Assembly (NCBI GenBank): GCA_041485845.1
Contig: JBGPKH010000127.1
Coordinates: 1 to 16,984, forward strand
Length of the DNA: 16,984 bases
Reading direction: 5' to 3'
Source of the DNA: OMOG01 sp041485845
GTDB lineage: Bacteria > Acidobacteriota > Terriglobia > Bryobacterales > Bryobacteraceae
Shown: positions 7,761 to 15,400 of the stretch, in pieces
How positions within the stretch are numbered: the stretch's first letter is position 1
Layout of the letters: every line of letters starts with the position of its first letter
Program-made: the position numbers and the translations under genes
The notes under the pieces: generated by a model
What the model was told of the DNA's origin: nothing
The model's database searches: none
What the model saw: only the letters and a program-made list of their open reading frames with translations

Positions 7761-8600
7761 ATGACTTGTGGCTATTGCGGTAACCGTAATAATGACGAAG
7801 AGCTCCGGTGCCGGCGGTGCGGCAGGAAGCCCGACGACACTCTGACGGGAGAATACGCTGTGCGTCGGGACGGCGCCTTGGCGACGCAGTTGCAGCGCGT
7901 GGCGCGTGTGGCGGTAGCGGAGAGGCCGGCGCGCAACTTCGCGCGCGCGTCGCAGCGCCCTTTGTTTTTCGATCAGCCGGCGCCCAAGGTGATTCCGATC
8001 GAGGCGTACGCTCCGGCGCCGGCGCGCCCGCGCCCCAAGCCCGCGCCGCGGAGGCCGGCGCCGCGCACACGGGTTCCGGAAGACCAGGGCAGCCTGGACT
8101 TTCTGCCGCCGGCGGCGGACAAACCGCGCACCTTGGGCACCACCGTGGAAGCCGTGATTTACTGCGAAGATCCGGTTGCAACGACACTGCATCGCGGGGT
8201 GGCGGCGGCCCTGGACTGGAGCATGGTGCTGATCGGGTACGGTCTGTTCCTGGCGGTTTTTCGTTTCTGGGCAGGGGAATTCGATCTCAACAAAACGAAC
8301 CTGATGGTGTTCGGCGCGGTGTTGCCGTTCCTGGCTTTTGCCTACGGTTTGGTGTGGGCCATCGCGGGCAGTGAGACTCCCGGAATGCAGTGGACGCACC
8401 TTCACCTGACTACGTTTGAAGGCTTCCAGCCGGAGCGCGAGCAACTGCTGATGCGGTTTGCGGGTTCGTGTTTGAGTCTGTGTACGGTGATTGGAGTATT
8501 GTGGTCGTTCGCCGACGAGGAGAATCTCGCCTGGCAGGACCACATGTCGCGCACCTTCCCGACGCCAGGATTGAAGTCCGAGCGCTTCCTGCGGCGGTGA
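7761..8600 (+). CDS. RDD-family membrane protein with N-terminal zinc ribbon
   Basis: 279-residue integral membrane protein of unknown function. The N terminus is a zinc-ribbon-like knuckle with Cys3, Cys6, Cys17 and Cys20 (CGYCG...CRRCG). A Pro/Ala/Arg-rich, probably disordered linker follows (about 60-125). The RDD domain begins near residue 144 (HRGVAAALDWSMV, with the characteristic Arg and Asp). It has three hydrophobic helices at about 148-170, 181-203 and 229-252, and the closing 'LAWQDHMSRTF' supplies the last conserved Asp. The ATG at 7761 is the first in frame and begins directly with the zinc knuckle; upstream GGCGGAAG is only a weak ribosome-binding site. It is divergent from lptD (67 bp) and ends 7 bp from the convergent GMC gene. 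RDD proteins are often called transporters; nothing here fixes a substrate. Confidence 0.85.
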   Translation: MTCGYCGNRNNDEELRCRRCGRKPDDTLTGEYAVRRDGALATQLQRVARVAVAERPARNFARASQRPLFFDQPAPKVIPIEAYAPAPARPRPKPAPRRPAPRTRVPEDQGSLDFLPPAADKPRTLGTTVEAVIYCEDPVATTLHRGVAAALDWSMVLIGYGLFLAVFRFWAGEFDLNKTNLMVFGAVLPFLAFAYGLVWAIAGSETPGMQWTHLHLTTFEGFQPEREQLLMRFAGSCLSLCTVIGVLWSFADEENLAWQDHMSRTFPTPGLKSERFLRR

Positions 8601-8607
8601 GAGGGGG

Positions 8608-10251
8608 CTACACTTCGCCGCGCTTCGCGGCGCGCGCCAGGTGGTCCGCCGCGCGATAGGCCAGCGCCTGGATGGTACAGGTCGGCTGGTTCCGTCCCGA
8701 GGTCACGAAACTGCTGCCGTCTACCAGGAAGAGGTTCGGCACATCGTGGGTCCGGTGGAACTGGTCCACCACGGACCGTTTTGGATCGTCGCCCATCCGG
8801 CACGTTCCCAGCAGATGGACGCCCTGGGTGATTTCCTCCACGGGGTACGCCCATTTCCGGCGCGCGCCGGCGGCGTCCAGGATTTCCATCTGGCGGTCCA
8901 GGAGGAACTGCATGGTCTTGAGGTCGTCCGGATGGTTTTTGAAGGTGACCCGCATGGCGGGAAGGCCCCAGGCGTCCTTCAGGTCCGGGTCGAGCGAGAT
9001 GCTGTTCACCTCGATCGGAAGCGTAGTGGAGTGCGATAGCAGATACATGCTGCGGGTGAAGTACTCGCGCAGCATGCGCTTGTATTCGGCTCCCCATTGC
9101 GGGGCATCCAGCGGAAGTCCGGACAGGCCGAACGCGATCGGGTTGAGGTCGAAGCGCGCGTCGATTCCACCACCCCCATAGAAGCCGCGCTGGGAATCGG
9201 CACCGTAGAAATCGTGCAGCAGGCGGCTGACCTGCACGCTCTTGAAGTCGTTCAGCGGGTGTTCGAACACGCCGCCGCAGAACGATCCCGAATCGAACAT
9301 CAGGTACTTGCCGACGAGGCCGCTGGAATTGGCCAATCCATTCGGGAAGCGGTTGGATTTCGAGAGCAGCAGCAGGCGCGGCGTTTCCGATCCGTTGCAG
9401 CACACCACGACGGCGCGCGCACGCTGGAACACTTCGCGGCCGCGTGCCTCGAAATACTTTGCGCCGGTCACGCGCCCGGCGTTGTCCACCTCGATCTTGC
9501 GCACGTAAGAGTCCGGCCGGATCTCGCATCGTCCGGTCTTCTCGGCCATCGGGATCACGGTGGCCATGCTGCTGGACTTGGCCCCCACCTCACATCCGTA
9601 GCCTTCGCAAAACCCGCAGTGCAGACACGCATTGCGCCCGCGATACGGCTTGGACAGGATCGCCATGGGCGCTGGAAACGGGTGCAGCCCGAGTTTGCGC
9701 GCCGCGCGTTCGAAGAGCACGCCAGACGATTTCACGGGCAACGGCGGCAGCGGATACGGTTTGGAGCGCGGCGGATCGAAGGGGCTCGCCCCAGCCATAC
9801 CCGAGACGCCGAGGTCTTCCTCGGCCTTCGTGTAATAGGGTTCCATCTCCGCGTAGCGGATGGGCCAGTCGTCGAAGCCGGTGCCCGCGAGGGGTCCCCA
9901 TTTCGATCGCTCCATGAAATCGATCTCGTGGAAGCGCCAGTAATTCGCGGTGAAGTGCGCCGTACCGCCGCCAACCATGCGGCCGTAGAGTACGGCCTCC
10001 GCGGGCTTGGCGGTCTCCGATTCCAATTTGCGAAAGGTGTTCGGCTGCCGTTTGGGATCGTTAGTCAGCGCACGCTGGAAGACGACTCCGAACTCATCGT
10101 GCTTGAAATCGCGCTCGCGCAGGCGGGGTCCTTGCTCCAGAACCACCACGCGATAGCCAGCGGTGGAGAGTTCTTTCGCCATCACACCGCCGGCGGCGCC
10201 GGCGCCGATCACCAGGAAATCCACCGGATCCGAGGGACGATATCGCACCAT
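8608..10251 (-). CDS. GMC-family FAD oxidoreductase (gluconate 2-dehydrogenase large-subunit type)
   Basis: FAD-dependent dehydrogenase of 547 aa that probably oxidises a sugar, sugar acid or alcohol. The FAD dinucleotide motif GAGAAG is at 16-21 (VIGAGAAGGVMAKEL). YGRMVGGGTAHFTANYWR is a GMC signature, and the Cys-rich CLHCGFCEGYGCEVGAKSS loop is typical of the gluconate-dehydrogenase branch. The C-terminal active site shows HLLGTCRMG with His479 and TSGRNQPTCTIQALAYRAAD. The residue directly before PT is Gln522, where many GMC enzymes have Asn or His. The ATG at 10251 was chosen because it lies 2 nt after the stop of the upstream subunit-3 gene and begins right before the FAD fold. There is no signal of its own, so it is probably exported folded with the Tat-signal partner. 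No cytochrome c subunit is adjacent. Confidence 0.92.
   Translation of the reverse strand: MVRYRPSDPVDFLVIGAGAAGGVMAKELSTAGYRVVVLEQGPRLRERDFKHDEFGVVFQRALTNDPKRQPNTFRKLESETAKPAEAVLYGRMVGGGTAHFTANYWRFHEIDFMERSKWGPLAGTGFDDWPIRYAEMEPYYTKAEEDLGVSGMAGASPFDPPRSKPYPLPPLPVKSSGVLFERAARKLGLHPFPAPMAILSKPYRGRNACLHCGFCEGYGCEVGAKSSSMATVIPMAEKTGRCEIRPDSYVRKIEVDNAGRVTGAKYFEARGREVFQRARAVVVCCNGSETPRLLLLSKSNRFPNGLANSSGLVGKYLMFDSGSFCGGVFEHPLNDFKSVQVSRLLHDFYGADSQRGFYGGGGIDARFDLNPIAFGLSGLPLDAPQWGAEYKRMLREYFTRSMYLLSHSTTLPIEVNSISLDPDLKDAWGLPAMRVTFKNHPDDLKTMQFLLDRQMEILDAAGARRKWAYPVEEITQGVHLLGTCRMGDDPKRSVVDQFHRTHDVPNLFLVDGSSFVTSGRNQPTCTIQALAYRAADHLARAAKRGEV
8616..8632. repeat. Perfect hairpin between convergent gene ends
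   Basis: CGCCGCG (8616-8622) and CGCGGCG (8626-8632) pair perfectly around a 3-nt loop. It lies 16 bp beyond the RDD gene stop and within the last codons of the GMC gene. It might slow or end transcription from the RDD side, but there is no T-tract, and GC-rich Arg/Ala codons could create it by chance. Confidence 0.35.
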
Positions 10252-10253
10252 GT

Positions 10254-10832
10254 TTATGGCTGTCCCTCCGGCCCATCGTAATAACCGAACGGCGGTTGGA
10301 AAACGAAAGCATCTTCGAATCCGATCAGCTTCCAACCGGCTTTATCGCGGTTGCCGCCGTATTGCGGGTTGGAGAAAAAGCCCATGATGGTGTGGAGCCG
10401 CAGCAGTCTGAAGAAGTCCGTGGTTTCGATAGACCGCAGGACCTCGATCTGACGGGCTTCGTCCAACTCCGAGAACCGCGACGCCGATGGAACCAGGCGC
10501 TTGACGGCGTCTTCCACCTGCTTCAGCCCCGCCACGTAAGCCGCCTGCCGGTCGCGCTCGAAACTCGCCAGGAGTGTGTCGATGAACCGGATCACGCCGA
10601 CTTCCCGCGCACCCGGCGTCTCATCGGCGGGGATGATCTGGGCCGCCATCGCCTCGACTTCCCTGGACTGCTCTGCAGTAAAGTAGCGTAAAGCTGTGCG
10701 GGAAGGCGGCGATTGGGCAGGGTGTGAGTGGGTTTGCCCGAGCATGGTCCACACGGAAGCGGCTTGCAGCATGGTGTGCCGGAGGACCTCGCGGCGAGAA
10801 AAGTCGTAGCGAGTTTGCAATGCGGGCTTCAT
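10254..10832 (-). CDS. Gluconate 2-dehydrogenase subunit 3-like protein with Tat signal
   Basis: Small partner of the GMC dehydrogenase, 192 aa. It opens with a twin-arginine motif, SRREVL at residues 12-17, followed by a short hydrophobic stretch, so it can carry the cofactor-loaded large subunit to the periplasm. The body has family features: LRYFTAEQSREVEAMAAQIIPADETPGAREVGVIRFID in its first half, and near the end 'FFRLLRLHTIMGFFSNPQYGGNRDKAGWKLIGF', the hallmark of gluconate_2-dh3 proteins. The ATG at 10832 is preferred over longer in-frame readings because the Tat signal begins there and a TATACT box sits 9 nt upstream. Its stop is 2 nt before the GMC start, so the two form an operon. 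The family is secure; the actual substrate is not known. Confidence 0.92.
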   Translation of the reverse strand: MKPALQTRYDFSRREVLRHTMLQAASVWTMLGQTHSHPAQSPPSRTALRYFTAEQSREVEAMAAQIIPADETPGAREVGVIRFIDTLLASFERDRQAAYVAGLKQVEDAVKRLVPSASRFSELDEARQIEVLRSIETTDFFRLLRLHTIMGFFSNPQYGGNRDKAGWKLIGFEDAFVFQPPFGYYDGPEGQP

Positions 10833-10841
10833 AGGTGGATT

Positions 10842-10847
10842 AGTATA
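10842..10847 (-). promoter_or_regulatory. -10 box (TATACT) for the dehydrogenase operon
   Basis: Minus-strand TATACT (5 of 6 to consensus) ends 9 nt before the ATG at 10832. The predicted transcript has a leader of only about 2-3 nt and there is no Shine-Dalgarno sequence. The -35 region is weak. Confidence 0.5.
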
Positions 10848-10898
10848 CCGTACGAGGCGCGGCCAAAACGGATCGCCATCGGCGGTGTCGGCGGTGGG

Positions 10899-10918
10899 TA
10901 TACACTGTAGCGGAGGAG
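10899..10918 (+). promoter_or_regulatory. -10-like box and strong ribosome-binding site of the PG-binding metallopeptidase gene
   Basis: TATACA at 10899-10904 (overlapping TACACT at 10901-10906) is followed by GGAGGAG at 10912-10918, 8 nt before ATG 10927. The strong Shine-Dalgarno sequence decides the start against the GTG at 10885. Unlike several neighbours this gene appears to have a conventional leader. Confidence 0.55.
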
Positions 10919-10926
10919 ACTCGCGT

Positions 10927-11910
10927 ATGCCAAGGACGCTCACGGCAGGATCGACGGGGCCGGACACGGTAGTTTTGCAGAATACTCTCAACGTGAAGCT
11001 GCACCAAATACCGCTTCTGAAGCCGGACGGCATTTTTGGTCCCAAGACCCTGGCGCGCGTCAAGCAATTTCAAACTGCCAATGGGCTGGCGCCGGACGGG
11101 ATTGCCGGGCCGAAAACCTGGGCGGCCTTGATGAAGGTTCCCGCGCAGGCGGCGGGCCGTACGGGTTGCGATTGTGGCCTGACCGACAAATCGAACCAGG
11201 GACTGGGCGGCTTAATCAAATCACTGTTCATCCAAGCGGCCAATCAGGCAGCCGCCCTGGGACTGGGCGCATTCGCCCCGCCGGGAGCCGGCGGCAGCAG
11301 TGGCACGCCCATCCCGATCGTGGGAGGAACCATCAAGCCCCTGAGTGGACCGCAAATCGCGCTTGCCACGCCGGTCTACGGCAGCAGTCTGGATTACACC
11401 AAGATCTTTACTACCGACAAGACGGGCGCACAAAACAGGCCGTTCACAATCGCCGCGCCGGACCCCAACGGCGGCTTTGTGCAAATCATGAACCTGGGGC
11501 CCTCGCCCAGCAACCCGACCCTGATCCATGAATTGATGCACTGCTGGCAATCGCAGCATTCGAGCATCGAGGCGAAATTCATTGCTTCGGCACTGGCCTG
11601 CCAGGGCGCCGCGGTGGCGGCCAGCGAGCTCGCTTCCATATTCGATCCGAGCGTGAAGACCCATAAGGATTCCAGCGGCAATTCCGACTTTCCGGAACAG
11701 TATCCGTTCTCGGCGTACGCCTATCTGCCGGGGTCGGATCTCAACGCATACGGCGCGGAACAGGCCGCGAATGCGGTGGAACATGGTGACGCGACCGTCC
11801 GCGGAACGGTGAAGGGTTCGGCCGCGAACACCGTGGTCGCCAAAAACGAGACCAGCCTGGGACTGCTCACGGCATGTGGCGACCGCCGGAACTCCAGCAT
11901 GGTGTACTGA
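10927..11910 (+). CDS. Peptidoglycan-binding-domain protein with HELMH zinc-metallopeptidase motif
   Basis: 327-aa protein. Residues 5-68 are a PG_binding_1 domain: VLQNTLN, then the paired PDGIFGPKT and PDGIAGPKTW loops typical of this cell-wall-binding fold. A Gly/Pro/Ser-rich linker (about 110-140) leads to a C-terminal domain with LIHELMHCWQSQH. Here H201-E202-x-x-H205 is a zincin-type metal and catalytic motif, and Glu278 in NAYGAEQAAN is a plausible third zinc ligand. The spacing HELxHxWQ ... EQ resembles the DUF4157/Vgr-associated metallopeptidase group, an alignment made from memory. There is no signal peptide or transmembrane helix, so export would need a special route or the protein acts inside. 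A GGAGGAG site fixes the start at 10927. It is divergent from the dehydrogenase operon and convergent with the toxin-antitoxin remnant. Function beyond 'putative metallopeptidase' is unknown. Confidence 0.8.
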   Translation: MPRTLTAGSTGPDTVVLQNTLNVKLHQIPLLKPDGIFGPKTLARVKQFQTANGLAPDGIAGPKTWAALMKVPAQAAGRTGCDCGLTDKSNQGLGGLIKSLFIQAANQAAALGLGAFAPPGAGGSSGTPIPIVGGTIKPLSGPQIALATPVYGSSLDYTKIFTTDKTGAQNRPFTIAAPDPNGGFVQIMNLGPSPSNPTLIHELMHCWQSQHSSIEAKFIASALACQGAAVAASELASIFDPSVKTHKDSSGNSDFPEQYPFSAYAYLPGSDLNAYGAEQAANAVEHGDATVRGTVKGSAANTVVAKNETSLGLLTACGDRRNSSMVY

Positions 11911-11940
11911 CAGCGAGAAACGGCGCTCCGGGCCACTACA

Positions 11941-12110
11941 TCGTCGACTGTCCCGTGCCGGGTGACAGATGCGCAGCACTTCGACGCTCTGCTCCTTCAC
12001 TCGGTACAGGATGTAGGGCAGGGATGCCAAAACCAGTTCGCGGGTTCGTTCAGATAGTCCCTGATGTTCCTCAAACCCGTGACGGCGGCTGGCGTCCGGC
12101 GGATACGCAT
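11941..12110 (-). pseudogene. ParE/RelE-family toxin remnant (internal deletion and frameshift)
   Basis: The start ATG at 12110 overlaps the antitoxin stop by one base (TAATG), the normal parDE layout. It opens with a good ParE N terminus, MRIRRTPAAVTGLRNIRDYL, but that frame stops at 11997-11999 after 37 codons. In another frame, from about 12051 to 11941, comes the usual ParE C-terminal strand region, ERTRELVLASLPYILYRV then VEVLRICHPARDSRR. The two parts abut near 12045-12060. The intact family is about 95-100 aa, so roughly 35-40 codons of the middle are missing along with the frame. The second frame also lacks a nearby stop after the conserved end. No working toxin can be made from this reading. 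Confidence 0.75.
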
Positions 12111-12334
12111 TACGGACTCAGCATCCGATCCACGAGCGCACCCATTTCCCCTTCTTCGATGAAGTCACTCCGGTCGGCCTGTTCAATACCCTCGCGCACG
12201 GCAGCCCGAAAGCGGGCACCTGCCTCGAGCAAACGCAAAGCCGCAGTCTTCACCAGTTGCTCGGCGTCGGTGCCCGCCGTGGTGGCAATTTGGGAAAGCT
12301 GCGCTTCCTGCTCGGGGGTGAAATGTACTTCCAT
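12110..12334 (-). CDS. ParD-type antitoxin of a type II toxin-antitoxin pair
   Basis: Small 74-aa protein, MEVHFTPEQEAQLSQIAT at the start and DFIEEGEMGALVDRMLSP at the end. This is a ParD/CopG-like antitoxin: a short beta-strand and helical DNA-binding N-terminal half, then an acidic C-terminal half that would wrap the ParE toxin. The ATG at 12334 was chosen because it has GGAGG directly upstream (12337-12341) and is where family similarity begins; a longer in-frame extension is spurious. The gene is intact and linked to a toxin that is broken, so it may now be an orphan antitoxin, a decaying locus, or a protector against related toxins elsewhere. Such antitoxins normally repress their own promoter. 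Confidence 0.82.
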   Translation of the reverse strand: MEVHFTPEQEAQLSQIATTAGTDAEQLVKTAALRLLEAGARFRAAVREGIEQADRSDFIEEGEMGALVDRMLSP

Positions 12335-12336
12335 CG

Positions 12337-12347
12337 CCTCCAGGGTA
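12337..12347 (-). promoter_or_regulatory. -10-like box and Shine-Dalgarno of the antitoxin gene
   Basis: Minus-strand TACCCT (12347-12342) is followed at once by GGAGG (12341-12337), and the ATG comes 2 nt later. If TACCCT is the -10, the transcript would begin at or inside the Shine-Dalgarno sequence. A promoter farther upstream is equally possible, in which case GGAGG is the ribosome-binding site with unusually tight spacing. Confidence 0.35.
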
Positions 12348-12405
12348 GCCCATCGATGGGCAGCTTGAGGGGCTCTCACAAGCGCGCCGCGCTGAAAGGC
12401 GGCAG

Positions 12406-12459
12406 GCCGAGCTTTGCTCGGCTGGCCGATTGACAATCGGCCGCAGGTTGACAACCTGC
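12406..12459. repeat. Array of three perfect 3-nt-loop hairpins
   Basis: Three consecutive perfect inverted repeats: 12406-12422 (7-bp stem GCCGAGC, loop TTT), 12424-12442 (8-bp stem GGCCGATT, loop GAC) and 12443-12459 (7-bp stem GCAGGTT, loop GAC). They are separated by 1 and 0 nt. The array begins 4 nt after the rhamnosidase stop and precedes the antitoxin gene on the same strand. It may act as a transcription terminator or mRNA 3' stabiliser, or be an intergenic repeat element. There is no T-run for a classic intrinsic terminator. Confidence 0.8.
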
Positions 12460-12463
12460 CCAC

Positions 12464-15400
12464 CTACATCGATCCGAAGGTGTAAGAGCCGGACTCCACC
12501 TCGAACAACGCCGCGCCGCCTTCCGTCCGCACGAACTTCACGCCGCGCGCGCCCTTCACCGGCTTGCCCGATTCTGTCACCGCGGCCGCGTCCTTGGCGG
12601 GCAGCCAGACGGTAGCCGTCGAGTTCGGCGGCACACTCACGTCGAGCGTGAACTTCCCACCCCCGCGCTTCCACGAACTGGCGATCAGGCCGTACATGGA
12701 TTGATGCGTCGCCTTGACGAAGGTCAGATCGCCCGCGGGGTAGGGGCGGATTACGACGTGCTGGAAGCCCGGCTTTTCGGGGTCGGAGCGGATGCCCGCG
12801 AGATACTCGTACATCCACACGGCCAAGTCGCCGATCTGCATCACGTGGTTGCCGGAGTTCATCGCCGGGTCGGCGGTGTCGCCGTTCCACAGCTCCCAGA
12901 TGGTGGTGGCGCCCTTCTCCACCATGTAGCCCCAGCCGGGATACGTCTTCTGCGTCGCGATCTGGTAAGCCGTGTCGGCGTGGCCGTTATCGGAGAGGGT
13001 GCGCATCAGCCACTGCGCGCCCACCAGGCCGGTGCCGACGTGGCCGTGGCTCTCCTGCTCGATCTTGCGCGTGAGGCTGGCGAGCACTGTGGCGCGCTGG
13101 TCTTCGGGCACCATCTGGAAGTACAGCGGGAGGATGCTGGAGGTCTGCGTGCCGTTGTCATAGACGCCGTCGAGCGCCTTGAAGAAGCGTTTCTGAAAGG
13201 CCTCGTTCACCTCGCTGGCGAGCATTTCGAAGCCCGCGGCCTCGGGGGGTTTGTCGAGCAGGCGCGCATAGCGGGCCATGAGGCGCAGCAAGTGGTAGTA
13301 GTACGCCGTGCCGAGCAGCGTCTTGTCGGTGATGCGTTTGGGGTCCTGCGAGTGGATCAGCTTGGGATCTTCCGGCGGCACGCACCAGTCGCCGTACTGG
13401 TCCTTGGGCATGAGGCCGTTGGTGAGGAAGGTGCGCTCATGGTCGATCCACTTCTTCATGTTGGGATACTCGCGCTCGAGAACGCGGCGGTCGCCGTACT
13501 GCTCGTAGAGCATGCCGGGGAGGAAGAGGAAGGTGCTGGGCCAGGTGAGATCGTCGTAGTAGAACGACCAGTAGTTGGGCGAGACCACGGGAATGCTGCC
13601 GTTGGGACGCTGCGAATCGGCGAGGTCGGTCATCCACTTGGAGTAGAACGCCGCGACGTCGAACATGTAGCTTTCGCTGCGGCTCACCTGGGAGCGGTCG
13701 CCGAGCCAGCCCTGGCGTTCGTCGCGCTGCGGGCAATCGGTGGGGATGCTGCGATAGTTGCCGCGAATGCCCCAAAACATGTTGTGGTGGATTTGATTTA
13801 GCAGCTCGTTGGAGCTGACGAAGCCGGCGGTCTTGGCCATGTCGTCGTGGACCACGCGGCCTTCGAGAGCGGCGGCCGCCGGCTCGCCGGGAAAGCCGGT
13901 CACTTCCACAAAGCGGAAGCCGTGGTAGGTGAATCGCGGCTCCCAGGTCTCGGCGCCTTCGCCCTTCAGGATGTAGAGATCGGTGGCGCGCGCCGAGCGC
14001 AGGTTGGCGGTGTAGAGCGACCCATCGGGATTCAGGGTCTCGGCGTGCCGCAGCATCACCTGCGTGCCTTTGGGGCCGGCCACCTTGAGGCGGCACCAGC
14101 CCACCATGTTCTGGCCCATATCGAAGATCCAGACGCCGGGCGCGAGCTTCTTCACGGAGACGGGCTTCAGTGTTTCGGTGACGCGCAAGGGCTCGGCCAT
14201 CTGGGCGGCGAGGATGCCGGCTGGCGGCGGCACGATCTGCGCGCTCTCCCAGCGCGAGTCGTCGAAGCCCGCGCGGCTCCAGCTTGCGAGCTCCATGCGG
14301 GCGTCGTACTCTTCGCCGTCGTACTCGTTGTTGGCGCGGATGGGGCCGGCGGTAGTGAGCTTCCAGGTGTCGTCGGAGACCACGCTCGAGCGGCTGCCGT
14401 CTTCGTACTCGATAGCGAGCTGGACGATCGCCTTGGGAAAGCCGAAGTGGCGCGCGTCGGGCTGGCTGGGCTGGCCGCGCGGGGCGTAGTAGCGGCCGTT
14501 GCCGAGCACGAGGCCGAGGGCGTTGCGGCCGGCGGCGATCTGCCTGGTGACGTCGAAGGTCACGTAGAGCACGTGCTTGTCGTAATCGGTGAGGCCGGGA
14601 GAGAGGACGTGATCGCCCACCTTGACGCCGTTCAGGTACAGTTCGGAAAGGCCGAGCCCGGAGTAGTGGACCATGGCGAGGCGCACCTTCTTGGGCGCGT
14701 CGAATTCCTTGCGCAGCAGGCGCGCGGGCAGGCGATGCTCGGCGGCGAATCCGGCCGCGCCCCAGGGAGCCATTCCGTAGTCGCCGAGCTCTTTGGCGGG
14801 CGGCCAGGCGGAATCGAGGTACGCCGGTTTTTCCCAGCCGGGCTCGGGCTTGGCGGTGGCGCGCCAATGGCCTCCGGTCTGGATGAGGAGCGGCTCGCCG
14901 GCGGTAAATTCGATGCGGATGGCAGCGATGAGCCCGGCGGGCGTGCCGGCGCGGCCGTGTATGGTCCGGATGGCGACCGCGTTTTCACCGGAGTGAATCA
15001 GCGGCGTGACGTCGCGGCCGGCCGGCAACGCGGCGCCGGCGCCGGCGGCGATGGCTTCGCCATTGAAGAAGACTTGCGCCTGGTTGGCGGCGCCTGCGAC
15101 GCAGAGGGCGCGGACGACTTTGCGGTCCGCGGGAACCGTGAAGGTCTCGCGGAAGAAGCGCTCGCCCGCGGGCGCGCCGGCCTGCGCGTTGGCGACGTCC
15201 CAAATCCAACGGGCGCCGAGCAACGCCTGGTAGGGACTGCCCGGGTCCATGACGACGCCGGCTTCTTCACGCCCGATCCAGCGGCCGTGCCAGTCTTCAG
15301 CGTGGAGGAGGCCCATGCTCCACCGGGCCGGCTGGCTCCAATCGCTGGCCTTGCCGTCCTGGTCCCACACCTGCACCTTCCAAAAGGCCGACGCGCCGGA

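Noticed and set aside
8601..8632. Intrinsic terminator between the RDD and GMC genes
   Set aside because: A perfect hairpin is present, but without a T-tract on either strand, and it lies in GC-rich coding DNA; kept only as a hairpin.
9097..10281. Plus-strand open frame opposite the GMC oxidoreductase
   Set aside because: No domain, biased composition; the opposite strand has the FAD motif and GMC signatures.
10833..11063. Upstream extension of the subunit-3 gene to 11063
   Set aside because: It would overlap the divergent metallopeptidase gene and bury the Tat motif about 90 residues inside; the TATACT box and Tat signal support 10832.
11221..12030. Minus-strand open frame of 269 codons running from the toxin remnant under the metallopeptidase gene
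   Set aside because: Only its first ~30 codons resemble the ParE C-terminal region; the rest is antisense to the plus-strand gene and results from loss of the toxin stop.
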